A DNA stretch of 64,000 bases from Pseudomonadota bacterium (GCA_020161575.1 JAIUNR010000003.1:362588-426587), one strand, 5' to 3'; shown: positions 44,717 through 52,666, counted from the stretch's first letter. The notes: a model not told the origin generated them from the sequence alone. Numbers and translations: made by a program.

Positions 44717-44973
44717 CAATCCGCTCCGTCCGGGTTCGAGTGATCTGGAAAACACGCCATCAGCGCGGCCATCTGCCGGCGCGTCGGCGCGGCCGGTCGA
44801 CCGGCTTCACCGCGATAGCCATCGATCGCGGCCCGCAACTCGGGCGGGGATATCGCCCACAGGGAATCGGGAGAAAGCCGCAGCACACCGAGGCCGAAGG
44901 CCATGATCTCGGGCCAGGGAGTCGCCTCCTCCCGGCCGGATTGCCTTTCGGCCCCGACGGCTACGGCGAGCAA
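44716..44973 (-). CDS. GTA tail assembly chaperone-like small protein (gp10.1)
   Basis: 85 residues if started at the TTG (44973) that overlaps the gp10 stop. The conserved core is MAFGLGVLRLSPDSLWAISPPEL, the mark of the TIGR02216 phage family. An ATG at 44904 would give 62 residues but cuts off the conserved PWPEI lead-in, and its spacing from the GGAGGAG site is long. The start is therefore uncertain. With gp10 it probably guides assembly of the tail tube around the tape measure. Confidence 0.8.
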   Translation of the reverse strand: MLAVAVGAERQSGREEATPWPEIMAFGLGVLRLSPDSLWAISPPELRAAIDGYRGEAGRPAAPTRRQMAALMACFPDHSNPDGAD

Positions 44974-45317
44974 GGGTCCGCCGGAGGCGGCTCCTCCACA
45001 CCGAATGCCGCAACGAACACATCCGCGATGGCACCGATCACGGCGGGCAGGTGGCGTGCCTCGATACGTTCCGCCAGGGCGCGATCGCTGATCGAGGATC
45101 CCCCGCCACGTGCAAGCGCCGCGAGGATGCGGGCCAAGCCATCCGCGCCGAGCGCGCCCGAAGCGAGTTTCTCGCCGGTCTGCGACAGGCTCGTCGTGCC
45201 GAGGATGGCCTCGATCTCCGCCAGCGCCTGCAAGCTCAGGCGCAGCACCATGCGCTCGCCTTCGAGATCAAGCACGACCTCGGCGCGATGCGGATTGCCG
45301 GTTCCGGAAACACCCAT
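44961..45317 (-). CDS. GTA gp10-family protein (tail assembly chaperone)
   Basis: 118 residues. It starts at the ATG 45317 (MGVSGTGNPHRAEVVLDLEG), 5 bases after the tail tube gene. The helical centre LSLQALAEIEAILGTTSLSQ is the recognisable GTA gp10 segment. The larger frame upstream lies inside gp9 and is rejected. Assembly role is inferred from the family and position. Confidence 0.88.
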   Translation of the reverse strand: MGVSGTGNPHRAEVVLDLEGERMVLRLSLQALAEIEAILGTTSLSQTGEKLASGALGADGLARILAALARGGGSSISDRALAERIEARHLPAVIGAIADVFVAAFGVEEPPPADPCSP

Positions 45318-45322
45318 GGCGC

Positions 45323-45733
45323 TCACATCGCCGCGAAAGCGAGTGCGCCGGCACTCTGGAGCGAAAGGTCGAAGGTCATTTCGCCCGAATGCTCGCCGCG
45401 ATATTCCAGCGCGGCGATCTGGAACGGTCCGCTGATCGCGCCGAAATCGGGCAGGACGATCTGCCAGCTTCGGATAAGCCCGTCGAAGAAGATCTGCCGG
45501 GTCAACGCATCCGAGGCCCCGTCCTTGAAAATGCCCGCGCCCTGCACGCTCGCGCGTTTGGCGCCGGCGCCCTCGAGCAGCTCCCGCCATCGCCCGGCGG
45601 ATTCGCTATGCGTGATATCGACCGTCTCGGCATCAAGCGCGAGGCGGCGCGTGCGCAGGCCGGCAACGGTGACGAAATTGCCTGATCCGTCATCGACCTT
45701 GAGAAGAATATCCTTGCCGCGTTGAGCTGCCAT
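45323..45733 (-). CDS. GTA major tail tube protein (gp9, TP901-1 type)
   Basis: 136 residues beginning MAAQRGKDILLKVDDGSGNF, with VAGLRTRRLALDAETVDITH and the end GEHSGEMTFDLSLQSAGAL typical of the TP901-1 major tail family. An upstream AAAGGTG suits the ATG at 45733 better than the ATG two codons earlier. Hexameric rings of it form the tail tube. Confidence 0.92.
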   Translation of the reverse strand: MAAQRGKDILLKVDDGSGNFVTVAGLRTRRLALDAETVDITHSESAGRWRELLEGAGAKRASVQGAGIFKDGASDALTRQIFFDGLIRSWQIVLPDFGAISGPFQIAALEYRGEHSGEMTFDLSLQSAGALAFAAM

Positions 45734-45766
45734 GAGCATTCACCTTTAAAGGAGGGGGAGGCCCGA

Positions 45767-46180
45767 TCAGGCCGGTTCGACAATCGCCTTGAGCCGGATG
45801 GATGCACGCCCGGCCGCGCGTTCGGGATCGTGGCGGATGCGCGTATCCCGCAGTTCCAGCAGCACAAGGACATGGCCCGGAAGCAGGGGAAGCGGTTCGC
45901 CCAGTGCTTTCTCCACCCCCGAGGCGAGATCGAGGATATCGAGCGTGGCGCGCTCGCGGGTGATCGCGACGAGTTCGAGTTCGATTTCGGTCTGCGGCGC
46001 GTTCACGCCACCGATATCGCGCAGCCGTGCATCGCCGAATGTCACGAAGGGCGCGCGCGCCTCGATCGGCAACGTTTCATGGACGGCATCGCCGATAAGG
46101 GCGCGCAGATCCGTATCCCCCCTGAGGCGGGCGGCAAGTGCTGTTTTGAGGCTCGCGAGCGGGTGCACCGGGATGGGCAT
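45767..46180 (-). CDS. GTA tail terminator, DUF3168 family (gp8)
   Basis: 137 residues beginning MPIPVHPLASLKTALAARL, with PFVTFGDARLRD and LELVAITRERATLDI typical of DUF3168. It caps the tail tube and joins it to the head completion proteins. It begins only 12 bases after gp6, leaving no room for the gene (g7) usually found between them. Confidence 0.9.
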   Translation of the reverse strand: MPIPVHPLASLKTALAARLRGDTDLRALIGDAVHETLPIEARAPFVTFGDARLRDIGGVNAPQTEIELELVAITRERATLDILDLASGVEKALGEPLPLLPGHVLVLLELRDTRIRHDPERAAGRASIRLKAIVEPA

Positions 46181-46192
46181 GGGCGTCTCCGA

Positions 46193-46756
46193 TCACAGCC
46201 TTACGCGGCGCCAGGGCTTGAGCAGGGCCCGGATCTGGGGCGGAAGTCCGGCCTCGGGCCCCGCGCTGTCGCCGCGCTCGTCGTACCAGAGCAGGATCAG
46301 CCGGCGGATCGCGAGGCGGATCGTCTCGGGGACATCCGCCGCCGCTTCGCCGAATCCAAGGCGCATGTCGATCTCGATCCCCGAAAGCGCCCTGCCCGGC
46401 ATCGGTCGCTCCAGCGGAACGATCCGCGAGGGTTCGGGGTCGCGATAGACCTCGAAACTGGCCGCCGGAATGGGGGTGGAAGCCCCGCTGGCGGCGAATG
46501 TCCGCCCTCCGGTGACGCCGAGAACCCGGCCGACCTTCACCGTGACCGCGTTCTCGGACGGCCAGCGATCACCGATCAGGCGCCAGTTCTGGCCGATCAG
46601 GACCTGCCCGATCTCGGCCTCGACCATAAGCCGGGCCGCGACGATGAGCGCGCGGACCAGATCATCCTCTGCCGGCCCGTCCAGACGCAGCCATGTCTTG
46701 GCGTCGGCGAGCGTCACCGGCTCGATGGCCGGGCCGTCCACAAGCATGGGAATCAT
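46193..46756 (-). CDS. GTA head-tail connector/adaptor (gp6)
   Basis: 187 residues. The N-terminal helical part VTLADAKTWLRLDGPAEDDL is the signature of the phage gp6-like head-tail connector family, and AIRRLILLWYDERGD closes the helical bundle. It sits under the portal. GGAAAG precedes the ATG at 46756. Upstream the protease gene lies in the opposite orientation, so this gene either depends on transcripts crossing that gene or has its own promoter in 46757-46824. Confidence 0.9.
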   Translation of the reverse strand: MIPMLVDGPAIEPVTLADAKTWLRLDGPAEDDLVRALIVAARLMVEAEIGQVLIGQNWRLIGDRWPSENAVTVKVGRVLGVTGGRTFAASGASTPIPAASFEVYRDPEPSRIVPLERPMPGRALSGIEIDMRLGFGEAAADVPETIRLAIRRLILLWYDERGDSAGPEAGLPPQIRALLKPWRRVRL

Positions 46757-46824
46757 GAGGTCTTTCCATTCCTGGTTGGTGATCGCGGCTTGCGGCGAGA
46801 CAGGCGCGATGCCATGGTCCCGCC

Positions 46825-47574
46825 GTGAAACACTTTGCTCTTGCCCTGACCGCAGCCTTCGCCCTCACGGGTGCTTGCGGCCCCTCTCTCGCGCTCGGCG
46901 GCCGCACCTCAGCGAGCGGTTCCGCTCTCGGCGCGCATCTCGTCATGGTGCTCTCGAAGAAGGGCAACCGGCACGGCGCCTGCACCGGCACCGTCATCGC
47001 GCCCGATATCGTGCTCACCGCCGCCCATTGCGTGGCCGGCGGAAAACAGGTCGCGATCGCCTATCCCGAGAATGGCTCGCACACGCTCCAGCGCATCGCC
47101 GGCGTGGCGATCAACCCCGGCTATTCGGCCAAAGCCGCCGTCTCGATCGATCTCGCGCTGGTGCGCCTTGAAGGCCCGTTGCCCAGCCGCTTCGTTCCCA
47201 TGCGGATGGATCGCGGCGAGAACCCGCACGCGGTCGGGCTTGAACGTGTCGTCGCGGGTTTCGGCATGATGGCGGATGCCGACGAGGGCAGCGCCGGTAC
47301 CTTGCGCAAGGCGCAGACCGAAATCCTGCCTCGTCTCTTCCCGCGCTACCTGCGCCTTGGGCGTGAAGGGAGCACGCTCTCCGATTTCGCCGTCTGCACC
47401 GGCGATTCGGGAGGGCCCGTTCTCGACGGCGATCTCGTGGTCGGCGTGATCTACGGGCGTGAGAAATACGGTAACGCCGAGACCTGCGGCACCGTCGCGC
47501 AGGCGGTCCGGCTTGCGCCGCAACGCGCCTGGCTCGACAAGATCATCGCCGGATGGTCCGGTCGGGCCCGATAA
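46825..47574 (+). CDS. Secreted chymotrypsin-family (S1) serine protease inside the GTA cluster
   Basis: 249 residues with a signal peptide of about 24 residues (MKHFALALTAAFALTGACG). The catalytic triad is visible: His68 in VLTAAHCVAGG, Asp109 in SIDLALVRL, Ser195 in CTGDSGGPVL. Cys67/Cys53 and Cys191/Cys221 could pair. The start is GTG at 46825, with a poor ribosome site; no better start is in frame. It is on the opposite strand to every GTA gene, placed 68 bases from gp6 and 16 bases from the gp5 end, without flanking repeats or transposase. Export to the periplasm or outside is expected. Whether it serves the particle or is a passenger is unknown. Confidence 0.9.
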   Translation: MKHFALALTAAFALTGACGPSLALGGRTSASGSALGAHLVMVLSKKGNRHGACTGTVIAPDIVLTAAHCVAGGKQVAIAYPENGSHTLQRIAGVAINPGYSAKAAVSIDLALVRLEGPLPSRFVPMRMDRGENPHAVGLERVVAGFGMMADADEGSAGTLRKAQTEILPRLFPRYLRLGREGSTLSDFAVCTGDSGGPVLDGDLVVGVIYGREKYGNAETCGTVAQAVRLAPQRAWLDKIIAGWSGRAR

Positions 47575-47590
47575 GCCCTTTCCGGCTTGC

Positions 47591-48790
47591 TCAGGTGCCG
47601 AAGCGCAAGAGCTTGATCGCCTCGAAATCCTGCACGCCGCCGCCGACACGTTTTGTCGTGTAGAACAGCACATGCGGTTTCGCCGAGAACGGATCGCGCA
47701 AGGTGCGGATGCCGATGCGGTCGACGATGAGATAGCCGCGCCGGAAATCGCCAAACGCCACGGAAAGCGAATTGGCGGCGATATCCGGCATATCCTCGGA
47801 TTCGAGCACCGGATAGTTCATCAGCGTCGAGCGACCGCCCGCAACCACGGGAGGAGACCAAAGGTAATTGCCGGTCGTGTCCTTGAACTTGCGCACGACG
47901 CCCTGCGCCTTGCGGTTCATGAGGAAGCTCGCATTCTGACGATAGCCCGAGCGCAGCGCGTGGGCGAAGTCGATGAGGACATCGGAAGGGTTGGAAGCCG
48001 GAAACCCGGCAGAGACGCCGGTTGAGATCATGCCCAGATTGCCCCAGCTCCAGCTCGCATCCGCGACGGTCGGGTAGGTGAGCAGCCCTTTGGGGCGGTT
48101 GGTGCCATCTCCCGAGATGAAAGCAGCACTTTCCGCCTCGGAGAAGCTGTAGACGATCTCATCGCCGATCCAGGATTCAACATCCACCGCCGCATCGTCG
48201 AGCATGGCCTGTGTCGCCGCGGGCTGGGCGTAGACCTCCATCGTGGGGAAGCTGATTTCGGAATAATTGCTCGCGGTCACCGCGTTCGACGGAAGCGTCT
48301 GCGAGGACCAGCCGACATTCGCGCCGTTGGGGTAGACCGCCTTGCGCAACGAGGGGTTGGCCAGTGGACGGACCGAGGCGATCGCCCGCATCGGCGAAAG
48401 CGCAGCCATGCGACTCAGGACCGAGGCCTCGGCTTCGGTCGGCAGGAGATAGCCGCTGTCGGGCGCCAGCGCGCCGTTGAGCGCCTTGGCCTCGATCATG
48501 CGCATCGGATCGGCCTGCCCGGTCCGTATATAGGTGTTGAACGCCGCCTTGTGCTCGTGGGCGAAGGCGTCTTCCCCCATCGCGCCGCCGGCAAGGGCCG
48601 GACGCCGCGCCCGGCTTGCGAGAAGATCGAGTTCGCGGTTGATGCGTTCCACCTTCTCTTCGAGAAGCACATCCGCGCTCTGCTTGCGCTCGATTTCCGC
48701 GAGGCGGGCGTCATTGGCGGCCTTGAACGCCTCGAAGGTCGCGATCATCTTGGTTTCCGGCGCGTCATGCGCCAGGCTGGCATGGTCCAT
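47591..48790 (-). CDS. GTA major capsid protein, HK97 fold (gp5)
   Basis: 399 residues. The N-terminal 110 residues are a helical scaffold-like delta domain (FEAFKAANDARLAEIERKQS) removed by the prohead protease in HK97-type phages. The shell part has PMRAIASVRPLANPSLRKAVY, AFISGDGTNRPKGLL and VAFGDFRRGYLIVDRIGI. The ATG at 48790 has AAAGGA upstream; the longer frame lacks support. Confidence 0.95.
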   Translation of the reverse strand: MDHASLAHDAPETKMIATFEAFKAANDARLAEIERKQSADVLLEEKVERINRELDLLASRARRPALAGGAMGEDAFAHEHKAAFNTYIRTGQADPMRMIEAKALNGALAPDSGYLLPTEAEASVLSRMAALSPMRAIASVRPLANPSLRKAVYPNGANVGWSSQTLPSNAVTASNYSEISFPTMEVYAQPAATQAMLDDAAVDVESWIGDEIVYSFSEAESAAFISGDGTNRPKGLLTYPTVADASWSWGNLGMISTGVSAGFPASNPSDVLIDFAHALRSGYRQNASFLMNRKAQGVVRKFKDTTGNYLWSPPVVAGGRSTLMNYPVLESEDMPDIAANSLSVAFGDFRRGYLIVDRIGIRTLRDPFSAKPHVLFYTTKRVGGGVQDFEAIKLLRFGT

Positions 48791-48840
48791 CAGGTGGTCC
48801 TTTCGGAAAAAGCCGCGCGAGGGCGGCGGAAGGCCGGAAT

Positions 48841-49386
48841 TTATCCGGCGTGAAGGGGGGCGGCCTTGACGCTTCGGATGCGCGCCTGCGGCAGAAGCGG
48901 AAACGTCACGAGCGAAATCTCCCAAAGATCGATGCGTTCGAGCCGCCTCAGGCCGGTTTCCCGGTCGCGGCGCTCCGCCTCGCTGCGATACCCGATCGAG
49001 AGCCCGTCCAGCGCGCCCTTGCGCATGAGGCTGAGCGCCTCGCGCGCCCGCTTCTGGTCGAGATCCAGCCTGCCCTGCACGTGAAGGCCGAGCCGGTCCT
49101 CCTCGATCTTCGTCCAGATCCCGACGATCTCGTCCGGCTGGTGCTGCCAGAGCATGCGGATGCCGCCTGCCCCCTTGGCCGCGACACTCTCGCGAAAAGC
49201 ACCGGGCATCACGATATCGCGACCGAGATCCATCACGCCGAAGAGGGAGGCATAGCCCTCGATGACGCCGCTCGCCGCGTCTGCAATAAGGGCGGCGTCC
49301 GCCTGCTTGCCCGCGAGGACAGGCTGGCGGACGCCGTTCCGGGCCGCGAGGGAGGGGGAACGGCCGGAAGGGATGAGCATGGGCAT
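48841..49386 (-). CDS. GTA prohead maturation protease, HK97 family (gp4)
   Basis: 181-residue serine protease that trims the capsid protein. Landmarks are VIEGYASLFGVMDLGRDIV, His in LWQHQPDEIVGIW and Ser in GALDGLSIGYRSE (catalytic pair), and DLWEISLVTFPLLPQA. GAGAGG precedes the ATG at 49386; an ATG two codons later is possible. Confidence 0.93.
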   Translation of the reverse strand: MPMLIPSGRSPSLAARNGVRQPVLAGKQADAALIADAASGVIEGYASLFGVMDLGRDIVMPGAFRESVAAKGAGGIRMLWQHQPDEIVGIWTKIEEDRLGLHVQGRLDLDQKRAREALSLMRKGALDGLSIGYRSEAERRDRETGLRRLERIDLWEISLVTFPLLPQARIRSVKAAPLHAG

Positions 49387-49407
49387 TGAACCTCTCGCAA
49401 AAACGGA

Positions 49408-49602
49408 TCAGCCAGGGCGGTGCGGCGCATTGTCGAGCCGCGTGATGCGGGCCTTCGTCTCGGGCGCCGCGCCGCCTTGCGGTTCCTGCGCGGCTTCAAG
49501 CCGCTCGATAAGCCGGAAGAAGCGCCGGAATACGCTTTCGGCGCTGCGCGGTTGCATTGCCGGCCGCGAGGGCCGTCGCATGGAAAAACGGATGATATTC
49601 AT
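49408..49602 (-). CDS. Small basic GTA-cluster protein of unknown function
   Basis: 64 residues, MNIIRFSMRRPSRPAMQPRS then a short helix (VFRRFFRLIERLEAA) and a polar tail. It starts with the ATG at 49602 behind AGGA and overlaps the stop of the neighbouring small gene as ATGA, the coupling pattern of the rest of the operon. No domain recognised. Position corresponds to the small-ORF region between portal and protease genes in other GTAs. Confidence 0.6.
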   Translation of the reverse strand: MNIIRFSMRRPSRPAMQPRSAESVFRRFFRLIERLEAAQEPQGGAAPETKARITRLDNAPHRPG

Positions 49603-49790
49603 GGTTCCTGTCCACGATGGCGGCTGTTGAAGCGCGCGAGTTCGCGCACGAAAGCATCGAAACGCCGGTTGGTGGCCGCGAGTTCGCGCAGGCTCTGGGA
49701 GAGAAGCCATGAAGCGCCCCCCGCCCATAGGAACAGCGCGAGATGCGCGAGGTCGCCGCGCGCGATGATGGTGTCGGTGATGGTGTTCAT
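49599..49790 (-). CDS. Small single-helix membrane protein of the GTA cluster (g3.5-like position)
   Basis: 63 residues with one membrane helix (LAHLALFLWAGGASWLLS) followed by a charged helix (LRELAATNRRFDAFVRELARF). It is coupled by four-base overlaps to both the portal gene and the next small ORF. RcGTA has a small gene called g3.5 at this place; whether this is its homologue cannot be shown by eye. Function unknown. Confidence 0.65.
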   Translation of the reverse strand: MNTITDTIIARGDLAHLALFLWAGGASWLLSQSLRELAATNRRFDAFVRELARFNSRHRGQEP

Positions 49791-50968
49791 CCGGCGGTTT
49801 TTTCCGCCGGCCGCGCACGCCGCCCATATCCAACGGCTTCGCGTTTCTCGTCCTCGCCGAGGAAATCCGCCGCCGAGACCCGCCGCCAGAGCGCCTCGCG
49901 CTCACCGGCCAGCGCCTCGATCCGGTCGAGATCGGGCTCGAAGCGGATGCGCTCCTTGAAATAGGGCTGGAGCCAATGCGCCATCGCGCCTTGCGTGCGT
50001 TGCACCAGCGGCAGGATGGTGGTGCGCCAGAAGGCGCGGTTGGCCTCGGCGTAATTGGCATGGGTGTTGTCCCCCGGCAGGCCGAGCAGCAGCGGCGGGA
50101 CACCGAAAGCCAGCGCGATCTCGCGCGCCGCGCCCGCCCGCGCCTCCATGAAATCCATGTCCTTGGGCGAGAGCGAGAGCGGCTTCCAATCGAGCCCCCC
50201 TTCGAGCAGGATCGGCCTTCCGGCATTCCCCGCGCCCTGGAAGGCGCTTTCCAGCTCTTCCTTCAGCCGGTCGAACTGCTCTTCGGAGAGATTGTCCTGC
50301 GCACCGTAAACCAGCGCGCCGGAAGGGCGTGCCGAATTGTCGAGCAGCGCCTTGTTCCAGCGGCTGGCCGCCTCGTGCATCTCGAGCGCCATCTGCGCCG
50401 CCGCGAGCGGCGCGAAGCCGTAATGATCGTCGAGCGGATCGAACAGGCGCAGGTGCAGCACCGGGCTCGGCGCCCCGGCCTCCAGCGCGAGCCGGGCGGC
50501 GCGCGCGCCGGCCTGGTATTCATAGGCGATCGGCCAGCCATCGGGCCCCTCGAGGATCCGCACCCTATCTGGCCGCAGCACGTGCAGCGCGACAGGCCGC
50601 TCCCGCGCTGTCACCACTTCGCAATAGGCGTTGCCCGACAGGAGCAGATGCCCGTAGAGCGCTTCCATCAGCTCCGGCCCGCTCTCGCGCGCATTGGGGC
50701 GCGCCAGCAATGCCTCGATCGCGTGATCGCGCCGCTCCTCCCCGTCGATCAGGATCGTCCAGCCGATCGTCGCAGCCGTCTCCGCGACAAGCCGGACACA
50801 GCGATAGGCGATCGCGTTATGATGATACCCGGAGCGGATCAGCCCCGTGCCGTGCCTCTGGGTGAAAAAGCCAGGGCCGGGCTGATGGAAGGCGACAAGC
50901 GGCGCCCGGCGCGCAGTCGCGGCTGCCTTGGTCTGCGTGCCGAACAGGCGCGCCAGAAATCCGGCCAT
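49787..50968 (-). CDS. GTA portal protein (gp3)
   Basis: 393-residue HK97-type portal forming the dodecameric DNA channel. Landmarks are AIAYRCVRLVAETAATIGW, YGHLLLSGNAYCEVV, ALLDNSARPSGALVY and IALAFGVPPLLLGLPGDNTH followed by YAEANRAFWRTTILPLVQR. AAGGAGG sits six bases before the ATG. Confidence 0.95.
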   Translation of the reverse strand: MAGFLARLFGTQTKAAATARRAPLVAFHQPGPGFFTQRHGTGLIRSGYHHNAIAYRCVRLVAETAATIGWTILIDGEERRDHAIEALLARPNARESGPELMEALYGHLLLSGNAYCEVVTARERPVALHVLRPDRVRILEGPDGWPIAYEYQAGARAARLALEAGAPSPVLHLRLFDPLDDHYGFAPLAAAQMALEMHEAASRWNKALLDNSARPSGALVYGAQDNLSEEQFDRLKEELESAFQGAGNAGRPILLEGGLDWKPLSLSPKDMDFMEARAGAAREIALAFGVPPLLLGLPGDNTHANYAEANRAFWRTTILPLVQRTQGAMAHWLQPYFKERIRFEPDLDRIEALAGEREALWRRVSAADFLGEDEKREAVGYGRRARPAEKTAG

Positions 50969-51006
50969 TCGGCCCTCCTTCGGTTGATCGTTTTTCGATG
51001 AGCAAC

Positions 51007-52389
51007 TCAGCTCAGCCGCCGCACCCGCGGCGCGCCGACCTCGCCGTCGAGCGCGAGATGGGTGATCGCCCAGACCAGCGCGTCGAGCCTGTCCGGCGAG
51101 CGGCCATCCGCGAGCCCATCCGGGCCGAAAGCCGCCATCTCGTCTTCCAGCGCGGGAAAGGCGCCGGCATGGCGTACCCGGCCTTGCGCGTAAAGCATCG
51201 CGACCGGCTCGGCGCGGATATGCTTGCCCCGCTTCGCCCGCACCTTGGTGACCGGGACGGAGGCATCGCGCGCGCCCAGCACGCTCGCAACCATTTCGCC
51301 GCCCTGATTGACCTCCGCGACCAGCGCATCGGCGTCATGGCGGTGATAGGCCTCGATGGCGCGCGCCGCCCAGCTTTCGGGCCGGGCGCTTTCGAGCGAG
51401 GCATCCTCCAGCACGTAGAGGAGACCGGCCTCGTCACGCCCCGCGACCACGATCCCGCAGCGCCCGCCGCGTTTTCCGCCCGCCGGCGGATCGATCGCGA
51501 CAACAATGCGCGCAAGCCCCGGCAGATGCGTGATCCGTGCGGCTTCGATCGTTGCGCGACTGAAAAGCGCGTCGGCGCTCTCCTCGATGAAAAGACCGTC
51601 GAGTTCCTGCCGGCCTAGTCGCGTGCCGGCGTAACGGCTCACGATCTCGGCGAGGAAATTCGGCGCGAGATTGGCGGCATTCGCCCGTGTCGGCGCCCGG
51701 CTGAGCGCCGTGCGGGCATCGCCCGCGAGGCGCTTGAGCAAGGCGATGGGCCGCGGCGTCGTGGTGATCACCTGTCGCGGCCTCTCGCCGAGACGAAGCC
51801 CGAATTGCAGCATGTCGAACGCCTTGTCGGCATAGGCCCATTTGGCGAGCTCGTCGCACCAGGCAGCACCGAATTGCGGGCCGCGCAGCGATTCCGGGTC
51901 CTCCGCCGAAAATCCCTGCGCCACCGCGCCGTTCTTCCATTCAAGCCGCCGCCGCGACGCGCTCCAGCTCGGCCTTTCCCAGCGCGGATGCACCGCGAGC
52001 AGGCCGGAAACCCCGTCCACCATCACTTCGCGCAGATCCTGCATCGTCTCGCCGACGATCGCGATACGTCCGACCGGGCGCTGTGCGAAAGGCGGAACCC
52101 CCAGCGCAACCCCGCGTACCCATTCCGCGCCGGTACGGGTCTTGCCGGCACCGCGTCCGCCCAGCACCAGCCAGGTATGCCAGCCGCCGCCGCCCTGCGC
52201 GTATTCCGGCGGCAATTGGTCGTCGCGGGCGAAAAGCGGCCAATCCGAGAGGAGGCGTTCAAGATCCGTCGGCCCAAGACTGCGGATCAGGGTTTCCCCC
52301 TGCCCCGCCTGCGCGAAGCTGATCAAGACGTCGCGCAAGCTCCTCGCGGAAAGCGCTGAGGTCACGGGCTGCCCCGGAATATCCGCCAT
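51007..52389 (-). CDS. GTA large terminase subunit (gp2)
   Basis: 460 residues. ATPase part: Walker A LVLGGRGAGKTRTGAEWV, Walker B FGAAWCDELAKW and coupling motif VITTTPRPI. Nuclease part: acidic residues in IVVAIDPPAG, LVAEVNQGGE and SPDRLDALVWA. It packages DNA by headful. The ATG at 52389 (MADIPGQPV) is preceded by AAGAGG and lies 131 bases inside the small terminase gene; a later GTG or TTG start would shorten the overlap, so the exact start is uncertain. Confidence 0.93.
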   Translation of the reverse strand: MADIPGQPVTSALSARSLRDVLISFAQAGQGETLIRSLGPTDLERLLSDWPLFARDDQLPPEYAQGGGGWHTWLVLGGRGAGKTRTGAEWVRGVALGVPPFAQRPVGRIAIVGETMQDLREVMVDGVSGLLAVHPRWERPSWSASRRRLEWKNGAVAQGFSAEDPESLRGPQFGAAWCDELAKWAYADKAFDMLQFGLRLGERPRQVITTTPRPIALLKRLAGDARTALSRAPTRANAANLAPNFLAEIVSRYAGTRLGRQELDGLFIEESADALFSRATIEAARITHLPGLARIVVAIDPPAGGKRGGRCGIVVAGRDEAGLLYVLEDASLESARPESWAARAIEAYHRHDADALVAEVNQGGEMVASVLGARDASVPVTKVRAKRGKHIRAEPVAMLYAQGRVRHAGAFPALEDEMAAFGPDGLADGRSPDRLDALVWAITHLALDGEVGAPRVRRLS

Positions 52390-52666
52390 CCTCTTGCTCG
52401 CCTCCGGCGCTGTTGCCCTGCTTTCGTTTTCCACCGATCCCCGCCGCCCGCGCCTCGACATCGAGCGCCACAAGATCACGGAGGGTGCGGGCGATCACGG
52501 CGAGGATCTTCGCCTCGCGCTCCAGCCCGGCGGGCTCGCCCGCCATCGCCGCCATGCGGGCTTCGATGGTTTCGACCTGCTTCTCGGCCGTGCGCCAGAG
52601 CCGCTTCACGAGTTGGGCGCGCCCCGGCTGGGCCGGGCTTCGCTTTCTCGCGGATTGACTTGCCAT
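52259..52666 (-). CDS. GTA small terminase-like protein (gp1)
   Basis: 135 residues, basic and helical at the start (GRAQLVKRLWRTAEKQVETIEARM), with LEREAKILAVIARTLRDLVALD matching GTA gp1, which was identified as the small terminase in Rhodobacter. The ATG at 52666 has AAGGAGG eight bases upstream; longer forms extend into the promoter region. It is the first gene of the GTA operon. GTA small terminases lack specific DNA recognition, in keeping with random packaging. Confidence 0.85.
   Translation of the reverse strand: MASQSARKRSPAQPGRAQLVKRLWRTAEKQVETIEARMAAMAGEPAGLEREAKILAVIARTLRDLVALDVEARAAGIGGKRKQGNSAGGEQEDGGYSGAARDLSAFREELARRLDQLRAGGAGGNPDPQSWADGS

Larger units (their letters stand above)
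37492..52666 (-). mobile_element. Gene transfer agent (RcGTA-like) structural cluster
   Basis: Domesticated prophage-like cluster whose particles package random host DNA. All genes except one (46825-47574) are on the minus strand and tightly packed, with many ATGA overlaps. Order from 52.7 to 37.5 kb follows RcGTA g1, g2, g3, two small ORFs, g4, g5, g6, g8, g9, g10, g10.1, g11, g12, g13, g14, g15, then an endolysin. There is no integrase, excisionase or replication gene, and no attachment site was seen. All this fits a GTA rather than an active prophage. g7 is missing and a protease gene interrupts the middle. Regulators and head spike/maturation genes, unlinked in Rhodobacter, are not in the window. 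Confidence 0.92.

Noticed and set aside
46825-46860. Protease as a lipoprotein (TGAC at residues 15-18)
   Set aside because: The residue before the would-be lipobox is not a good match (Thr at -3), so an ordinary signal peptide is preferred.
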